From a virus, in IMG/VR virus record IMGVR_UViG_3300047319_000521, positions 1 to 42,973 of that record: 42,973 nucleotides of DNA; one strand, written 5' to 3'. Made by a program: the position numbers and the translations under genes. Shown here piece after piece: positions 1 to 7,344 of this stretch; the first letter of the stretch is position 1, and each line of letters opens with the position of its first letter. Under the pieces are notes generated by a model. It had not been told where the DNA came from. It saw only the letters and a program-made list of their open reading frames with translations, and made no database searches.

Positions 1-179
1 ATCGTGTTCGTCGCCGGCACGCCGGTGAGAAACATCAACTCGCCGTCGATCTGGATGGCTTGCGGCGGCTGCGCGTTCTGGGTGCCGACGGTCGGAAAGC
101 CGGTGCTGGTGCTGGTGACGCCGAACGTCGTCACCGACGCCGTGATGGCTGACGTGAGAGTGGTTTGTGTGAGTGCCAT
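1..179 (-). CDS. Capsid-associated structural protein, copy A (partial, C-terminus outside window)
   Basis: This is the first 59 codons of a protein that runs off the left edge. It is nearly identical to the start of the complete 210-aa gene at 39129-39761: both begin MALTQTTLTSA and share an IDGE-x-MFLTGV segment. It lies 27 nt downstream of the coat gene in the same direction, with a GAGG ribosome site before the ATG. Proteins in this place in P22-like phages are usually minor head or decoration components; that role is inferred from position only. In this copy the gene directly follows the coat gene, whereas the second copy has an endonuclease gene in between. Confidence 0.75.
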   Translation of the reverse strand, partial: MALTQTTLTSAITASVTTFGVTSTSTGFPTVGTQNAQPPQAIQIDGELMFLTGVPATNT

Positions 180-206
180 GATTGAATCCCTCGTATCACT
201 CAGGAG

Positions 207-1433
207 CTAACTCCAAAGACGAAGCGCGAAATAAGGCAACACCGACGCCACGCCCCCGATCGAGTCGATGCGTGACGGTTGCTGATCGGTCTGGATGTTG
301 TACTGCTCCACCCACCGCAGGCTCACGCCGGTTTCCTTATCGTTCTTCCGTGCGGCGTTCGCCCCTGGCAGCTTCGACGGCAGATCGACCATCACGAATG
401 CGAAGGCGGCGGGGTTGAAGAGCAGCGACTGCTTGCTGCTCTGCGTCGCCATCGTGCCGGCGACGGCGCCCGTGGCGCCGACGAACAGGATGCTGGCGTT
501 GTTCGCGGGCGAGGCGGTCACGGTCTGCAGCGCGCCGCTGGTGATGATCGGCGGGCTGATCGTCAGCGTCGCGGTGCTGGTGCCCGAGACATCCGCGACG
601 AGCACGAACTGCTGCAGGTCGCCCGTGTCGATGTAGGACACCGGGTTCACCGCGTTCACGCCGGCAATCGTGAACACGTCGCCGGCCTTCAAGGCGTAGG
701 TGCCCCAACCGCTGGTCGTGACCGTCGATCCGGTCTGGCCTGCGCTGTTCACCAGCGGCGTGCTCGCCGTGAACGTGCCGGTCGTGTGCGTCGGGACGTT
801 CGGATCCCAATACCACTCATCGATGCCCATCGCCGCGCCGGAGAACTGGCCGGTCTTCCAATAGGTGGTGATCTGATTCTGGGGATTGAACTGCGTGAAC
901 GCGGTTTTCAGAATCGCGCTCTGCGATTTCGGGTCGAGCACCGCGCAGAATTCGTCGGGGACGCCAACGTTGCGCAGCTTCGCGACCGCATCGGTATACG
1001 TGCCTTCCGCCGAGATCGGCGTGCCCGGTGAGCCTGCGGAGTAGTAGACCGACTTGTAGACTTCCGCGCCCGCGACCACGTCCCACTTGTTCGCCTGCGC
1101 GGCACCCGCGGGCTTCGTATACCGCTCCTGCACTTCTTCGACGAGCAGGCGGTCATCGGCGCTCGACCACCCCATGCCGACCTGGAACTGATGGTTGACC
1201 GTGATCGGGACGGTCTGATTGAAAATCGCCTGCTGCACGAGCGCCTGGCCTTCGGTCACGACGAAGCGCTGTTGAATGCGCGCCTGCACCGTGTAGCCGA
1301 TTTTTGCGCCGCCGGGATCGTTCTCCCACGTGCGGTCCCACGAGCGGTCGAACTGCCCGATTAACTTGAGATTGTTCTTGAAATTGACGGCGACGTCGGT
1401 AGTAACCCAACTTGGACTGATAAACGTATTCAA
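207..1433 (-). CDS. Major capsid (coat) protein, P22 gp5-like, copy A
   Basis: This 408-aa protein builds the icosahedral shell around the scaffold. It resembles P22 gp5: similar length, an N-terminal arm and HK97-type core, and an inserted beta domain beginning near residue 245 with KAGDVFTIAGVNAVNP, a segment typical of gp5-type coats. No ATG fits the frame: a TAG lies 11 codons upstream of the TTG codon. The start is therefore TTG, preceded by a weak AAGGGCGGG ribosome site. The TTG is kept in the second copy (40470-41696), which has a better AGGGG site. By my count about 19 of 408 residues differ between the copies, spread over the protein. The neighbours are scaffold upstream and an accessory head gene downstream. 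Confidence 0.92.
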   Translation of the reverse strand: MNTFISPSWVTTDVAVNFKNNLKLIGQFDRSWDRTWENDPGGAKIGYTVQARIQQRFVVTEGQALVQQAIFNQTVPITVNHQFQVGMGWSSADDRLLVEEVQERYTKPAGAAQANKWDVVAGAEVYKSVYYSAGSPGTPISAEGTYTDAVAKLRNVGVPDEFCAVLDPKSQSAILKTAFTQFNPQNQITTYWKTGQFSGAAMGIDEWYWDPNVPTHTTGTFTASTPLVNSAGQTGSTVTTSGWGTYALKAGDVFTIAGVNAVNPVSYIDTGDLQQFVLVADVSGTSTATLTISPPIITSGALQTVTASPANNASILFVGATGAVAGTMATQSSKQSLLFNPAAFAFVMVDLPSKLPGANAARKNDKETGVSLRWVEQYNIQTDQQPSRIDSIGGVASVLPYFALRLWS

Positions 1434-1466
1434 GCTGCACCCGCCCTTACAGCGGGGCGCGAACGG

Positions 1467-2438
1467 CTAGGCCCGACGACGACCGTTGCGGTAGTAGAAC
1501 TGTTCGTGCGCCGCAAGCGAGGCGTCATCACCCGGCGGTTCGTCACCACCGCGCATCGGACCAGTCCGCACCGGATTAGGCGGGCGTGGGACCTGAGATG
1601 TCATCACGGGCGCAGTAGCCGATCCGGTGCCGGCAGCTACACTGCGCGTGGAGGGAGACGGCGCAGCGAGGTGCTGCGAAATGAGCGCGAGCGTTTCGAG
1701 TTGATCGAGCGGCGACTGCGCGAGCACGCGCGGGAGCTCGCCGGGAAATTTTTGGAAGTAGTAGAGGACGTCGGCGCCGGTGCGGTGTTCCCAGACCCAG
1801 CGGTCGATTAGCGAGCCTTGCGGAATCGCGGAGGGCGCATTGAGCGCGACGTCGTTGAAATCGGGATACCGTTCCTGCGCGCTCGCCACCTTCTGTTGGA
1901 ACGTCTGCGCGAACTGGCGCTCGGCCTGCTGCTGCTGCTGCTGCTGTTCGCGGCGCCGGTAGGTCCAGTCGGCCATCGCTTCCGCGTGCCGCTCGACGGC
2001 CAGGTTGTAGTCCTCGTCGGGCTTCAACTGGTCGATGAAGCCCTGGAGCCTAGGCGCCTGCGTCGGCGCATTGGCGGGTGGCGCGGCGGGCCGCGGGGCG
2101 GGTGCGGGCGCCGGCGCGGCGCGGCGCAGCGACTCGAGTTCGGCTTCGCGCTCGCGCAGGCGCTTGGTTAATTCGTTGATGCGGGGGGCGTCGGCCGGCG
2201 TGGCGGCGTGGCTTTTCGCGCGCCGGCCCTTGAAGCGGCCCTGTTCATCGCGCTCGCCCGCCGCCGGCTCGGCGCCGTCTGCGCTTGAGGTCGCGGACGG
2301 CTCTGGAGCGTCGGCGGCGGGCGCGTCACGGTCGTTCTGCCCGTGGTATTGGGCTTCGTGGTCGCTCAGCGACAGTTCGGCCGGTTCGGCGGGGGGACTG
2401 CCGGCGTCAGCGCTGGGAACCGGGAGCTCGTCGGCCAC
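1467..2438 (-). CDS. Scaffolding protein, copy A
   Basis: This 323-aa protein is directly upstream of the coat gene, the standard place for the scaffold that guides procapsid assembly and is then lost. The composition fits: an acidic Ala/Pro/Glu-rich disordered N-terminus, a charged heptad stretch near residues 85-105 (RINELTKRLREREAELESLR), a Pro/Ala linker, a Gln-rich helical part near 165-185, and a Gly/Pro-rich tail. No catalytic motif is visible. The start is GTG, with a weak CAGG upstream. The assignment rests on position and composition, since scaffolds diverge quickly. The 3' end is almost identical in DNA to copy B although the flanks are not. Confidence 0.75.
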   Translation of the reverse strand: MADELPVPSADAGSPPAEPAELSLSDHEAQYHGQNDRDAPAADAPEPSATSSADGAEPAAGERDEQGRFKGRRAKSHAATPADAPRINELTKRLREREAELESLRRAAPAPAPAPRPAAPPANAPTQAPRLQGFIDQLKPDEDYNLAVERHAEAMADWTYRRREQQQQQQQAERQFAQTFQQKVASAQERYPDFNDVALNAPSAIPQGSLIDRWVWEHRTGADVLYYFQKFPGELPRVLAQSPLDQLETLALISQHLAAPSPSTRSVAAGTGSATAPVMTSQVPRPPNPVRTGPMRGGDEPPGDDASLAAHEQFYYRNGRRRA

Positions 2439-2929
2439 GGATGGCCTGTAGTCTGCGCCCAGCGCGGCGGTAGTGTCAAGGATTTGACGGCGTCAAGAGA
2501 TTGACGAGTCGCGATGGCGTGCTCGGCCATCCTGATCGTGATGGCCAGATTGTGGAGCAAATCGTTCCGAAAGGGAACGACACGTCGGATTGCTCGAACA
2601 GACGCTTCACCGAGACGCGGGATGTTCAGCAATTGGCTGTCGAAGAGGACGGCAACATCGTCGACGGTGATAACCCCTGCCTTGCGTAGGGCACGCACAA
2701 TTCGCGTCGCGAGCTGGGGCGGGTCGATAGATGCAAAGCCGGTCTCGATCAGGACACCGTCCGGGTTCCGCGCCTTGGTGGCGGCACTCAGCAATCGCTT
2801 TACGTCCGTGAGGTCAGCCAACCGCCTCTCGCGCCGCCGCGGCACATCGACCACTGGCCCCGTCTCCGTCCCGAGCAGCGCCCGCGTCTCCTGATAGGCC
2901 CGATGCTGCGCCGCCGTTAGCTTCTTCAT
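2366..2929 (-). CDS. Protein with RNA-polymerase alpha-CTD-like helix-hairpin-helix segment
   Basis: This is a 187-aa frame between the cargo locus and the scaffold. Around residues 74-116, IVRALRKAGVITVDDV then LLNIPRLGEASVRAIRRV resembles the (HhH) fold of the RNA polymerase alpha C-terminal domain, where the second element normally reads LLNI-x-x-x-G-x-x-S-x-x-E-I. The N-terminal 70 residues are basic and unrecognised. The last 40 codons run through the twin dyad and overlap the scaffold start by 73 nt, so the native end may have been altered. It is absent upstream of the second scaffold copy, so it counts as accessory cargo. A role in transcription control is possible but inferred from this weak similarity only. 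Confidence 0.6.
   Translation of the reverse strand: MKKLTAAQHRAYQETRALLGTETGPVVDVPRRRERRLADLTDVKRLLSAATKARNPDGVLIETGFASIDPPQLATRIVRALRKAGVITVDDVAVLFDSQLLNIPRLGEASVRAIRRVVPFRNDLLHNLAITIRMAEHAIATRQSLDAVKSLTLPPRWAQTTGHPWPTSSRFPALTPAVPPPNRPNCR
2475..2505. promoter_or_regulatory. Twin dyad operator upstream of scaffold, copy A
   Basis: There are two 14-bp dyads of the form GTCAA-N4-TTGAC at 2475-2488 and 2492-2505, separated by 3 bp (17 bp centre to centre). The same pair sits at 42734-42764 upstream of the second scaffold copy. All eight half-sites are perfect while the central 4-mers differ, as expected of a protein-binding site. On the minus strand the dyads also supply TTGACA -35-like hexamers facing the scaffold and coat genes. 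In this copy the element lies inside the end of the 2366-2929 reading frame. The binding protein is unknown. Confidence 0.55.
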
Positions 2930-2951
2930 ATTGGTATACTTTTTATATCAC
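2930..2951. promoter_or_regulatory. AT-rich divergent start region
   Basis: Only 22 bp separate the divergent starts at 2929 (minus) and 2952 (plus). They form an AT-rich island (TTGGTATACTTTTTATATCAC) in GC-rich DNA. TATACT at 2935-2940 is a good -10 box for the plus-strand operon and would give a very short leader. The matching -35 would lie inside the minus-strand gene and is not convincing. Confidence 0.35.
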
Positions 2952-3137
2952 ATGACGGTGCGCGAGGTGCTAAAGCGATTGGTTGCCGATGGGTGGATCG
3001 AACTCAAGGCCAAAGGCGGCAGCCATCGGCAATTCGTGCATCCGACGAAACCCGGCAAGGTCACGGTCCCAGACCACGGCGGCGACCTGAAGCCGGGGAC
3101 GCTCCACAGTATCTGGAAACAGGCAGGACTGAAATGA
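2952..3137 (+). CDS. hicA: HicA-family mRNA interferase toxin
   Basis: This 61-aa protein has the typical HicA layout: an N-terminal helix (MTVREVLKRLVADGW), then KAKGGSHRQFVHP with the catalytic His at residue 25, then VTVPDHGGDLKPGTLHSIWKQAGL. HicA toxins have a double-stranded-RNA-binding fold and cut mRNA during translation. The ATG at 2952 is preferred over an in-frame TTG at 2931 because it matches the family start. It opens a three-gene plus-strand operon inserted against the late operon. HicA is usually paired with HicB, but no HicB is present here; the nearest antitoxin-like gene is of the BrnA/CopG type two genes downstream. Confidence 0.88.
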   Translation: MTVREVLKRLVADGWIELKAKGGSHRQFVHPTKPGKVTVPDHGGDLKPGTLHSIWKQAGLK

Positions 3138-3382
3138 GGGCCAGGATGGTAAACGAACCGGAGACACTCGACGCCCTGCGCCGTCGTATCGAAGACCTCG
3201 AGCGCGTGTGCGCGGAAGCCTACCAGTTGGCGGGCGTGGTCGGCGCACCGGTCTGCGTGCTCGATAATCTCGCGGCGGCCGCGGACGGGCTCCCCATTCC
3301 ACATGCGTCCTTTCTCCCTATCACCGCCGACGACTGCGAGGCCGTGCGCGAACGGCCGGTGAACCTCCGCGATGCCCGCTAA
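3134..3382 (+). CDS. Small protein between toxin and antitoxin genes, unknown function
   Basis: This 82-aa frame starts at an ATG overlapping the hicA stop (ATGA), implying translational coupling. An alternative in-frame ATG lies 12 nt further on. Residues 9-30 (TLDALRRRIEDLERVCAEAYQL) form a short amphipathic, coiled-coil-like helix; the rest (VCVLDNLAAAADGLPIPHASFLPI) resembles small phage proteins with no known role. It overlaps the next gene by 11 nt. Its place inside a toxin-antitoxin operon suggests a third component or a passenger. I do not recognise the family. Confidence 0.6.
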   Translation: MRARMVNEPETLDALRRRIEDLERVCAEAYQLAGVVGAPVCVLDNLAAAADGLPIPHASFLPITADDCEAVRERPVNLRDAR

Positions 3383-3620
3383 GAAGAAAGCGGCCACCGC
3401 GATCACGGCGAAGGCGTTCGACCGGAAGTTTGACGCGGGCGAGGACGTCAAGGAGTACCTCGACCTGAGCAAGGCCCGCCGCCCTGGCCGCGAGGTCCAG
3501 CGCGTCAATGTCGATTTCACGGTGGACATGCTGCAGGCGATCGACGCCGAAGCCACCCGCCTCGGCGTGACGCGGCAGGCGTTCATCAAGATCCGGATGG
3601 CCGACGCGCTCCGGCGGTGA
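3372..3620 (+). CDS. BrnA/CopG-type ribbon-helix-helix antitoxin
   Basis: This 82-aa protein has the hallmarks of BrnA-like antitoxins: AFDRKFDAGEDVKEYLDLSKARRPG, then a ribbon strand (QRVNVDFTVDML), then a helical segment AEATRLGVTRQAFIKIRMADAL. Such proteins dimerise through the ribbon-helix-helix, bind their own operator and neutralise a BrnT toxin. No BrnT is present here; the toxin gene in the operon is hicA. It may protect against HicA in this hybrid arrangement, or be a solitary antitoxin protecting the lysogen against a host BrnT. It is the last gene of the plus-strand cargo operon. Confidence 0.82.
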   Translation: MPAKKKAATAITAKAFDRKFDAGEDVKEYLDLSKARRPGREVQRVNVDFTVDMLQAIDAEATRLGVTRQAFIKIRMADALRR

Positions 3621-3660
3621 GAGGGTTGAGACGCTTGATCTCTCTCAGCCGCCTCACACC
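3616..3660. terminator. Possible bidirectional terminator between convergent genes
   Basis: GGTGAGAGGGTTGAGA (3616-3631) can pair imperfectly with TCTCTCAGCCGCCTCACACC (3641-3660) across a 9-nt loop. It spans the stop codons of the converging antitoxin and HNH genes. No T-run is seen on either side, so an intrinsic terminator is only suggested by structure and position. Confidence 0.3.
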
Positions 3661-4250
3661 AGCAACTGCGCGCCGAGTTGCGCCGCGAGCTCGGAGAGGT
3701 CCGGCGGCATCAGACGCCAGTCGGCGCGGCACTTAAGGCAGCGTGTGATTTCGGATGCGCCAAGCGATAGCGCGGTGCCCTGCTCGTAAGCACGAAGACA
3801 GGCTCGACAATACGAGTGACGCCCATTGAAACGGGCGCGCTGCATCGGAAAAGCTTTGAGCGGCTTCACAGCGTGACATCGCGAGCACAAAGCATCCGTC
3901 CACGGATTCCCACCAGCCGCTTGGATTCTCATCCGCGCATGCAGCTGCATGTGATAGGCCTGATCCTGACAAATAACCAACGGAGCATCATCTCGGCGCG
4001 AGCCGTCCGCGTGATGGACAATCGCGCCGGGAGGTAATAGTTTCCCAAGGGCCTTCTCGGCTCGCTGGACGTGAAGAAAGACCCGTCGGCCACGATTCGT
4101 TTGTCGATACCATGCGACGACAGGCTGTCGATGATGCCCTTTGATGAACCGGCGTGGTTGACCTAGCACGAGTCCCCGGCGCGGATCGTTCTGCGGTGAA
4201 ATCCTCGTCCGACCACCGCAGCCACACTCACAATATCCAGGCTCGATCAT
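3654..4250 (-). CDS. HNH endonuclease with zinc-binding motifs
   Basis: This 198-aa protein begins directly after the portal stop (TAA then ATG). The N-terminus has CECGCGGRT, seen in many phage HNH proteins. The core LPPGAIVHHADGSRRDDAP and QAYHMQLHARM matches the HNH_3-like pattern (HH-x-D-G...N/D...H-x-x-x-H), with the catalytic His pair in VHHAD. Downstream, CSRCH and CRACL are two CxxC knuckles able to bind zinc. It is probably a free-standing homing endonuclease lodged between portal and scaffold, next to other cargo. Catalysis is inferred from the motif. Confidence 0.8.
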   Translation of the reverse strand: MIEPGYCECGCGGRTRISPQNDPRRGLVLGQPRRFIKGHHRQPVVAWYRQTNRGRRVFLHVQRAEKALGKLLPPGAIVHHADGSRRDDAPLVICQDQAYHMQLHARMRIQAAGGNPWTDALCSRCHAVKPLKAFPMQRARFNGRHSYCRACLRAYEQGTALSLGASEITRCLKCRADWRLMPPDLSELAAQLGAQLLV

Positions 4251-6710
4251 TTAGCCTCCACCCATCGGGACTGGTTCTTGCGCAGGCGGGGGAGGCTGGG
4301 CTCCTTGCTCAAGGGCCTGGACGTGTTCTTGAGCGCCGAGCGCGGCCTCATGCGCTCGATCGCGGGCGGCCTGATCAGCTTCGTGTGCTTGCACGCCGAG
4401 CCTGTTCCGCTCGTCCATAAAGAGCTGCATTCGATCGACCTTGGCACCCAATTCAGCCACGGCAAGTTTGACCTCTCGGTCAGCCGCCGCGATCCGTTCT
4501 TTGGAGTCAAGCTCCATCTGTGTTCTTTGAATTTCTGTACGATACTTCGCGTTGTCGCTCTGGATTTCCTGCGAGGCGTGCTGCAGCAGTTTTTCGGCGT
4601 CCTGCAGGCGCTGCTGCAGCTGCTGCATCTGCGCCGCGATCGGCGGCGGAATCGCGCCCTGGCCTTGCGCCTGCTGCGTCAGCATCTGCTGGATCGGTGG
4701 CGCCAGCATCACCTTCGCGCGCTCAGCCATCTCGAGGTGCCCAGGCCCGTCTTGGTTTTTCAAGAACAAGTCGCCGAACCAGGTAATGAGCTGCGGGTTC
4801 GCCTGAATCAGGTCGGCCATCATCGAGGCCTCTTCCTGCCGGCGAGAATCGAAGGCCTTGGTCACGCGGACGACGACGTTGAAGGTCGCGTCCGGCGTCA
4901 GCGTGTAGACGGGCGGCGTCGGGGGCGGCGCCGGCGGCCGCATCATGCCTGGCGGCATCCCCGGCGGCATCATCCCTGGAGGCGGTGCGCCCATTGGTCC
5001 CGGCGGCGGTCCCCCTGGTCCCATCGGCGTGGGGGCGCCAGCGGGAGGCGGCCCAGGCAGACCTGGCATCGGCGGGCCGCCAGGCGCACCACCCATCGGC
5101 GGCGGCATCATCCCTGGCATGGTGCTCGTCGCGCCTTGACCCATTCCCGGCGGCATGAACGTCGGCGTCGGCCGCTGCCCGATCTGCACGGTCTCAGGCT
5201 CGCCTTGGCCGTTGATGATCCGTGCGAGCCTGCCTGGCCGCTTGCCATAAATCGGATAGAGCAGATTATTCACGATCTGCCCTTCGTATCGCATGCTGCG
5301 CCGGAGGTTATTCAAGAAGTGGCTGGTGCCGTGCTGCGACTGCGCGATGAGCACCTGCGCCATTTTGCCGCTGCGAATGCTTGAATCCTGCCGGCCGATG
5401 TTCGCGTCGGGCACGCCGGTCGTGCTCTTGATCGCCTGGTCAAACATCTGCACGCTAAGGGCGAGGTCGTTGATCGGCGTATCGACCGGCGTCCGGAACG
5501 GCGGCGGCGCCGGATTGCCCATGAGGTCCGTGGTCTTATACGGCAAGGCCGGCAGCGTCCGCGTCGTCGCCGCCTGATACCACGCGCGATAGACTTCCCA
5601 CGTCCCCTCGGCCACCATCCACGGCGGAATCGGCGTCAGGCCGACCGTCTCCACCAGTTTGCTGACCATCGAGTTGTAACCCTGGTTACTATCGCGCGCC
5701 GGCCGCACCATGCCTTCGGCGCGCCGCTCCTGATCGTAGGGGTGGAGCTCCTCGCCGAGGACTTTGACGATCGGAATATCCGGCCCGCCCCAGTCGGTCT
5801 CATCGAGCTTCTGCACGCCGTCGATCTTCGCCCACTGAATGTGCTTCTCGACCACGCGCCGCGTCTCGATCGGGTCCGGTGCGTCGTCGGGGAGCTCGTC
5901 CTGCCACGCGAGCGTGTCATCCGGCATCGTGCAGAGGGTCCGCGTCTCCCGCTCGGTATACCAGTAGTCAACCACCCGCACGCTCTTCGTGAGCTCGTTC
6001 GTATCCGAGAACCACCCGGGCGCCTCGTCGCCGAGCGCCCGCCACTCCATGTCGGAGGCCGCCGCGGCCCGTGCGACGCGGTTCTTCCCAAACTCCGCTT
6101 CGTATTGCGCGATCGGCATGTCGATGCCGACGAATCCCCACTCCGCATCACTCCCGTCGGGTTGTTCATGCGCCGGGTCGAGGCTGACGCTGGCCTGGTT
6201 GTAATAGCGGTGAATGTAGACCTCTTGGTCGCGCGATTTTCCCGGCAGATAGCGCGTCATCACGCCGTAATAGCCGCGGCCGGCAATCGCCGCGCGTGAC
6301 GCGGCCCAGAGACGCGCATCGGTCGCCTCCGGCGCGCGTTGAATGCCGCGGACCAGGCCTTCGCGCACATCAATCTCGCGGTCGCGGTCGGCATTCGGCG
6401 TCGCGAGCGGCCCGAAGTCGTCGGCGGCGGCAATCGTGATCGTAAATTCGGCGCCCTCTTCCTGGTTGAGGACTTGTCGGACGGGTTCGCGGACCTTGTT
6501 GATCGTCAGTGTCGGCCGTTCCGGCGTCGGCGGCAGATTGCCGAGCGCCTGCTGCCCTTGGCGCTGCATCTTGGCTTCAGCAGACCACTGGTCACCACTA
6601 TAAAATTTTATGTCGTCCAATTCCCGCTTGCGCTGTTCCTGATCGGCCTGTTCAGCCTGGTGAAATCTATCGCGCGCCAATTTAATGAAGTCGTCTTCTG
6701 TTTTACTCAT
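4251..6710 (-). CDS. Portal protein, P22-like
   Basis: This 819-aa protein forms the dodecameric ring through which DNA is packaged and ejected. The start region (TEDDFIKLARDRF...IKFYSGDQWS), RPTLTINKVREPVRQVLNQE, and the SSIRSGKMAQVLIAQSQHGTSHFLNNLRRSM region followed by a long C-terminal helix are typical of P22-type portals, which at over 700 residues are larger than most. I chose ATG 6710 because it overlaps the upstream stop (ATGA); ATG 6719 is also in frame. Residues about 514-600 are a Pro/Gly/Met-rich, collagen-like insert. Residues about 690-790 are a long coiled coil, comparable to the P22 portal barrel, and the end is Pro-rich. TerL lies a few genes upstream, the P22 order. Confidence 0.92.
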   Translation of the reverse strand: MSKTEDDFIKLARDRFHQAEQADQEQRKRELDDIKFYSGDQWSAEAKMQRQGQQALGNLPPTPERPTLTINKVREPVRQVLNQEEGAEFTITIAAADDFGPLATPNADRDREIDVREGLVRGIQRAPEATDARLWAASRAAIAGRGYYGVMTRYLPGKSRDQEVYIHRYYNQASVSLDPAHEQPDGSDAEWGFVGIDMPIAQYEAEFGKNRVARAAAASDMEWRALGDEAPGWFSDTNELTKSVRVVDYWYTERETRTLCTMPDDTLAWQDELPDDAPDPIETRRVVEKHIQWAKIDGVQKLDETDWGGPDIPIVKVLGEELHPYDQERRAEGMVRPARDSNQGYNSMVSKLVETVGLTPIPPWMVAEGTWEVYRAWYQAATTRTLPALPYKTTDLMGNPAPPPFRTPVDTPINDLALSVQMFDQAIKSTTGVPDANIGRQDSSIRSGKMAQVLIAQSQHGTSHFLNNLRRSMRYEGQIVNNLLYPIYGKRPGRLARIINGQGEPETVQIGQRPTPTFMPPGMGQGATSTMPGMMPPPMGGAPGGPPMPGLPGPPPAGAPTPMGPGGPPPGPMGAPPPGMMPPGMPPGMMRPPAPPPTPPVYTLTPDATFNVVVRVTKAFDSRRQEEASMMADLIQANPQLITWFGDLFLKNQDGPGHLEMAERAKVMLAPPIQQMLTQQAQGQGAIPPPIAAQMQQLQQRLQDAEKLLQHASQEIQSDNAKYRTEIQRTQMELDSKERIAAADREVKLAVAELGAKVDRMQLFMDERNRLGVQAHEADQAARDRAHEAALGAQEHVQALEQGAQPPPPAQEPVPMGGG

Positions 6711-7093
6711 CGGCCGCATACCAGCCAGCGCAGGCGCTGTGAAAGGGACAGATCTTTCGGCAGCAAACCGCGCTGCACGGTCTGCATCGTGGCGAGGTGA
6801 TCATCGTGAATCACGATCATGCCCTCGAGAATGACGACGCGCGTCTCGAGCCGGCGCAGTTCTTCGGCGCACTCCTGCCGTGCGTCGGCAATGCGCTGTT
6901 CGCTACCGTGCGCGTGCCGCTCGAGCGCGGTTAATCGTTCATCGACATTCTCGAGGCGCGCGGTGCTTGCGTTGAGGTTCGGCAGGATCTGGTGATTGAT
7001 CGCGTTGGTCTGCGCGTCGATGATGTCGATCGCGTCGGCGCCGACGGTGCGCCGCACCTCACGCCGCAGCGCGCGGGCGGCGCGGCCGTTCAT
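6707..7093 (-). CDS. Small coiled-coil protein upstream of portal
   Basis: This 128-aa protein starts at an ATG that overlaps the upstream stop (ATGA at 7093) and itself overlaps the portal start. Long heptad-rich stretches (NLNASTARLENVDERLTALERHAHGSEQRIADARQE, then RRLETRVVILEGMIV) predict a coiled-coil rod. No enzymatic motif is seen. Such short coiled-coil genes between terminase and portal are frequent in phages and may act in head assembly. I do not recognise a named family. Confidence 0.7.
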   Translation of the reverse strand: MNGRAARALRREVRRTVGADAIDIIDAQTNAINHQILPNLNASTARLENVDERLTALERHAHGSEQRIADARQECAEELRRLETRVVILEGMIVIHDDHLATMQTVQRGLLPKDLSLSQRLRWLVCGR

Positions 7094-7344
7094 CGCGTCG
7101 GCGCCTTGACGACGGCGCGTTTCTCTGTAATGCCGCCATACCGCTGCGAAATGATGCACACCCTCGCAGACATATCAGGCGTCAGATAACCGGGCGTCAA
7201 CGGCGCGCACTCGACCTCGCCATTCGCGTTGAGACGGATCACCCTGAAGCGCCTCGGGCTGCCATTCGTCTCACGCAGCCACGGAGGCGCATCAGCGTTG
7301 GTGATGCTGATCACGTCACTGACCTGAAAAGCTGGCGCCATCAT
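7090..7344 (-). CDS. Hypothetical late protein, 84 aa
   Basis: The sequence runs MMAPAFQVSDVISITNADAPPW to AVVKAPTR. It has predicted beta-rich character and a segment (VISITNADAPPWLRETNGSPRRFRVIRL) resembling small beta-barrel proteins. The first ATG overlaps the upstream stop (ATGA at 7344), and its own stop overlaps the next start. I see no motif that indicates function. Position in the coupled terminase-portal string is the only context. Confidence 0.65.
   Translation of the reverse strand: MMAPAFQVSDVISITNADAPPWLRETNGSPRRFRVIRLNANGEVECAPLTPGYLTPDMSARVCIISQRYGGITEKRAVVKAPTR

Larger units (their letters stand above)
1..2505. repeat. Diverged duplicate of window end (capsid block), copy A
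   Basis: This block matches 39583-42764 in order and orientation: accessory capsid gene start, coat, scaffold, twin dyad. The offset is 39582 bp left of the coat gene and about 40260 bp right of it. The 681-bp difference is the endonuclease gene present only in the other copy. Homology stops just after the dyad pair. Confidence 0.95.

Noticed and set aside
2441-2888. Loss of the alpha-CTD-like gene by frameshift in copy B
   Set aside because: No remnant of it is found beyond 42764; the DNA there is unrelated.
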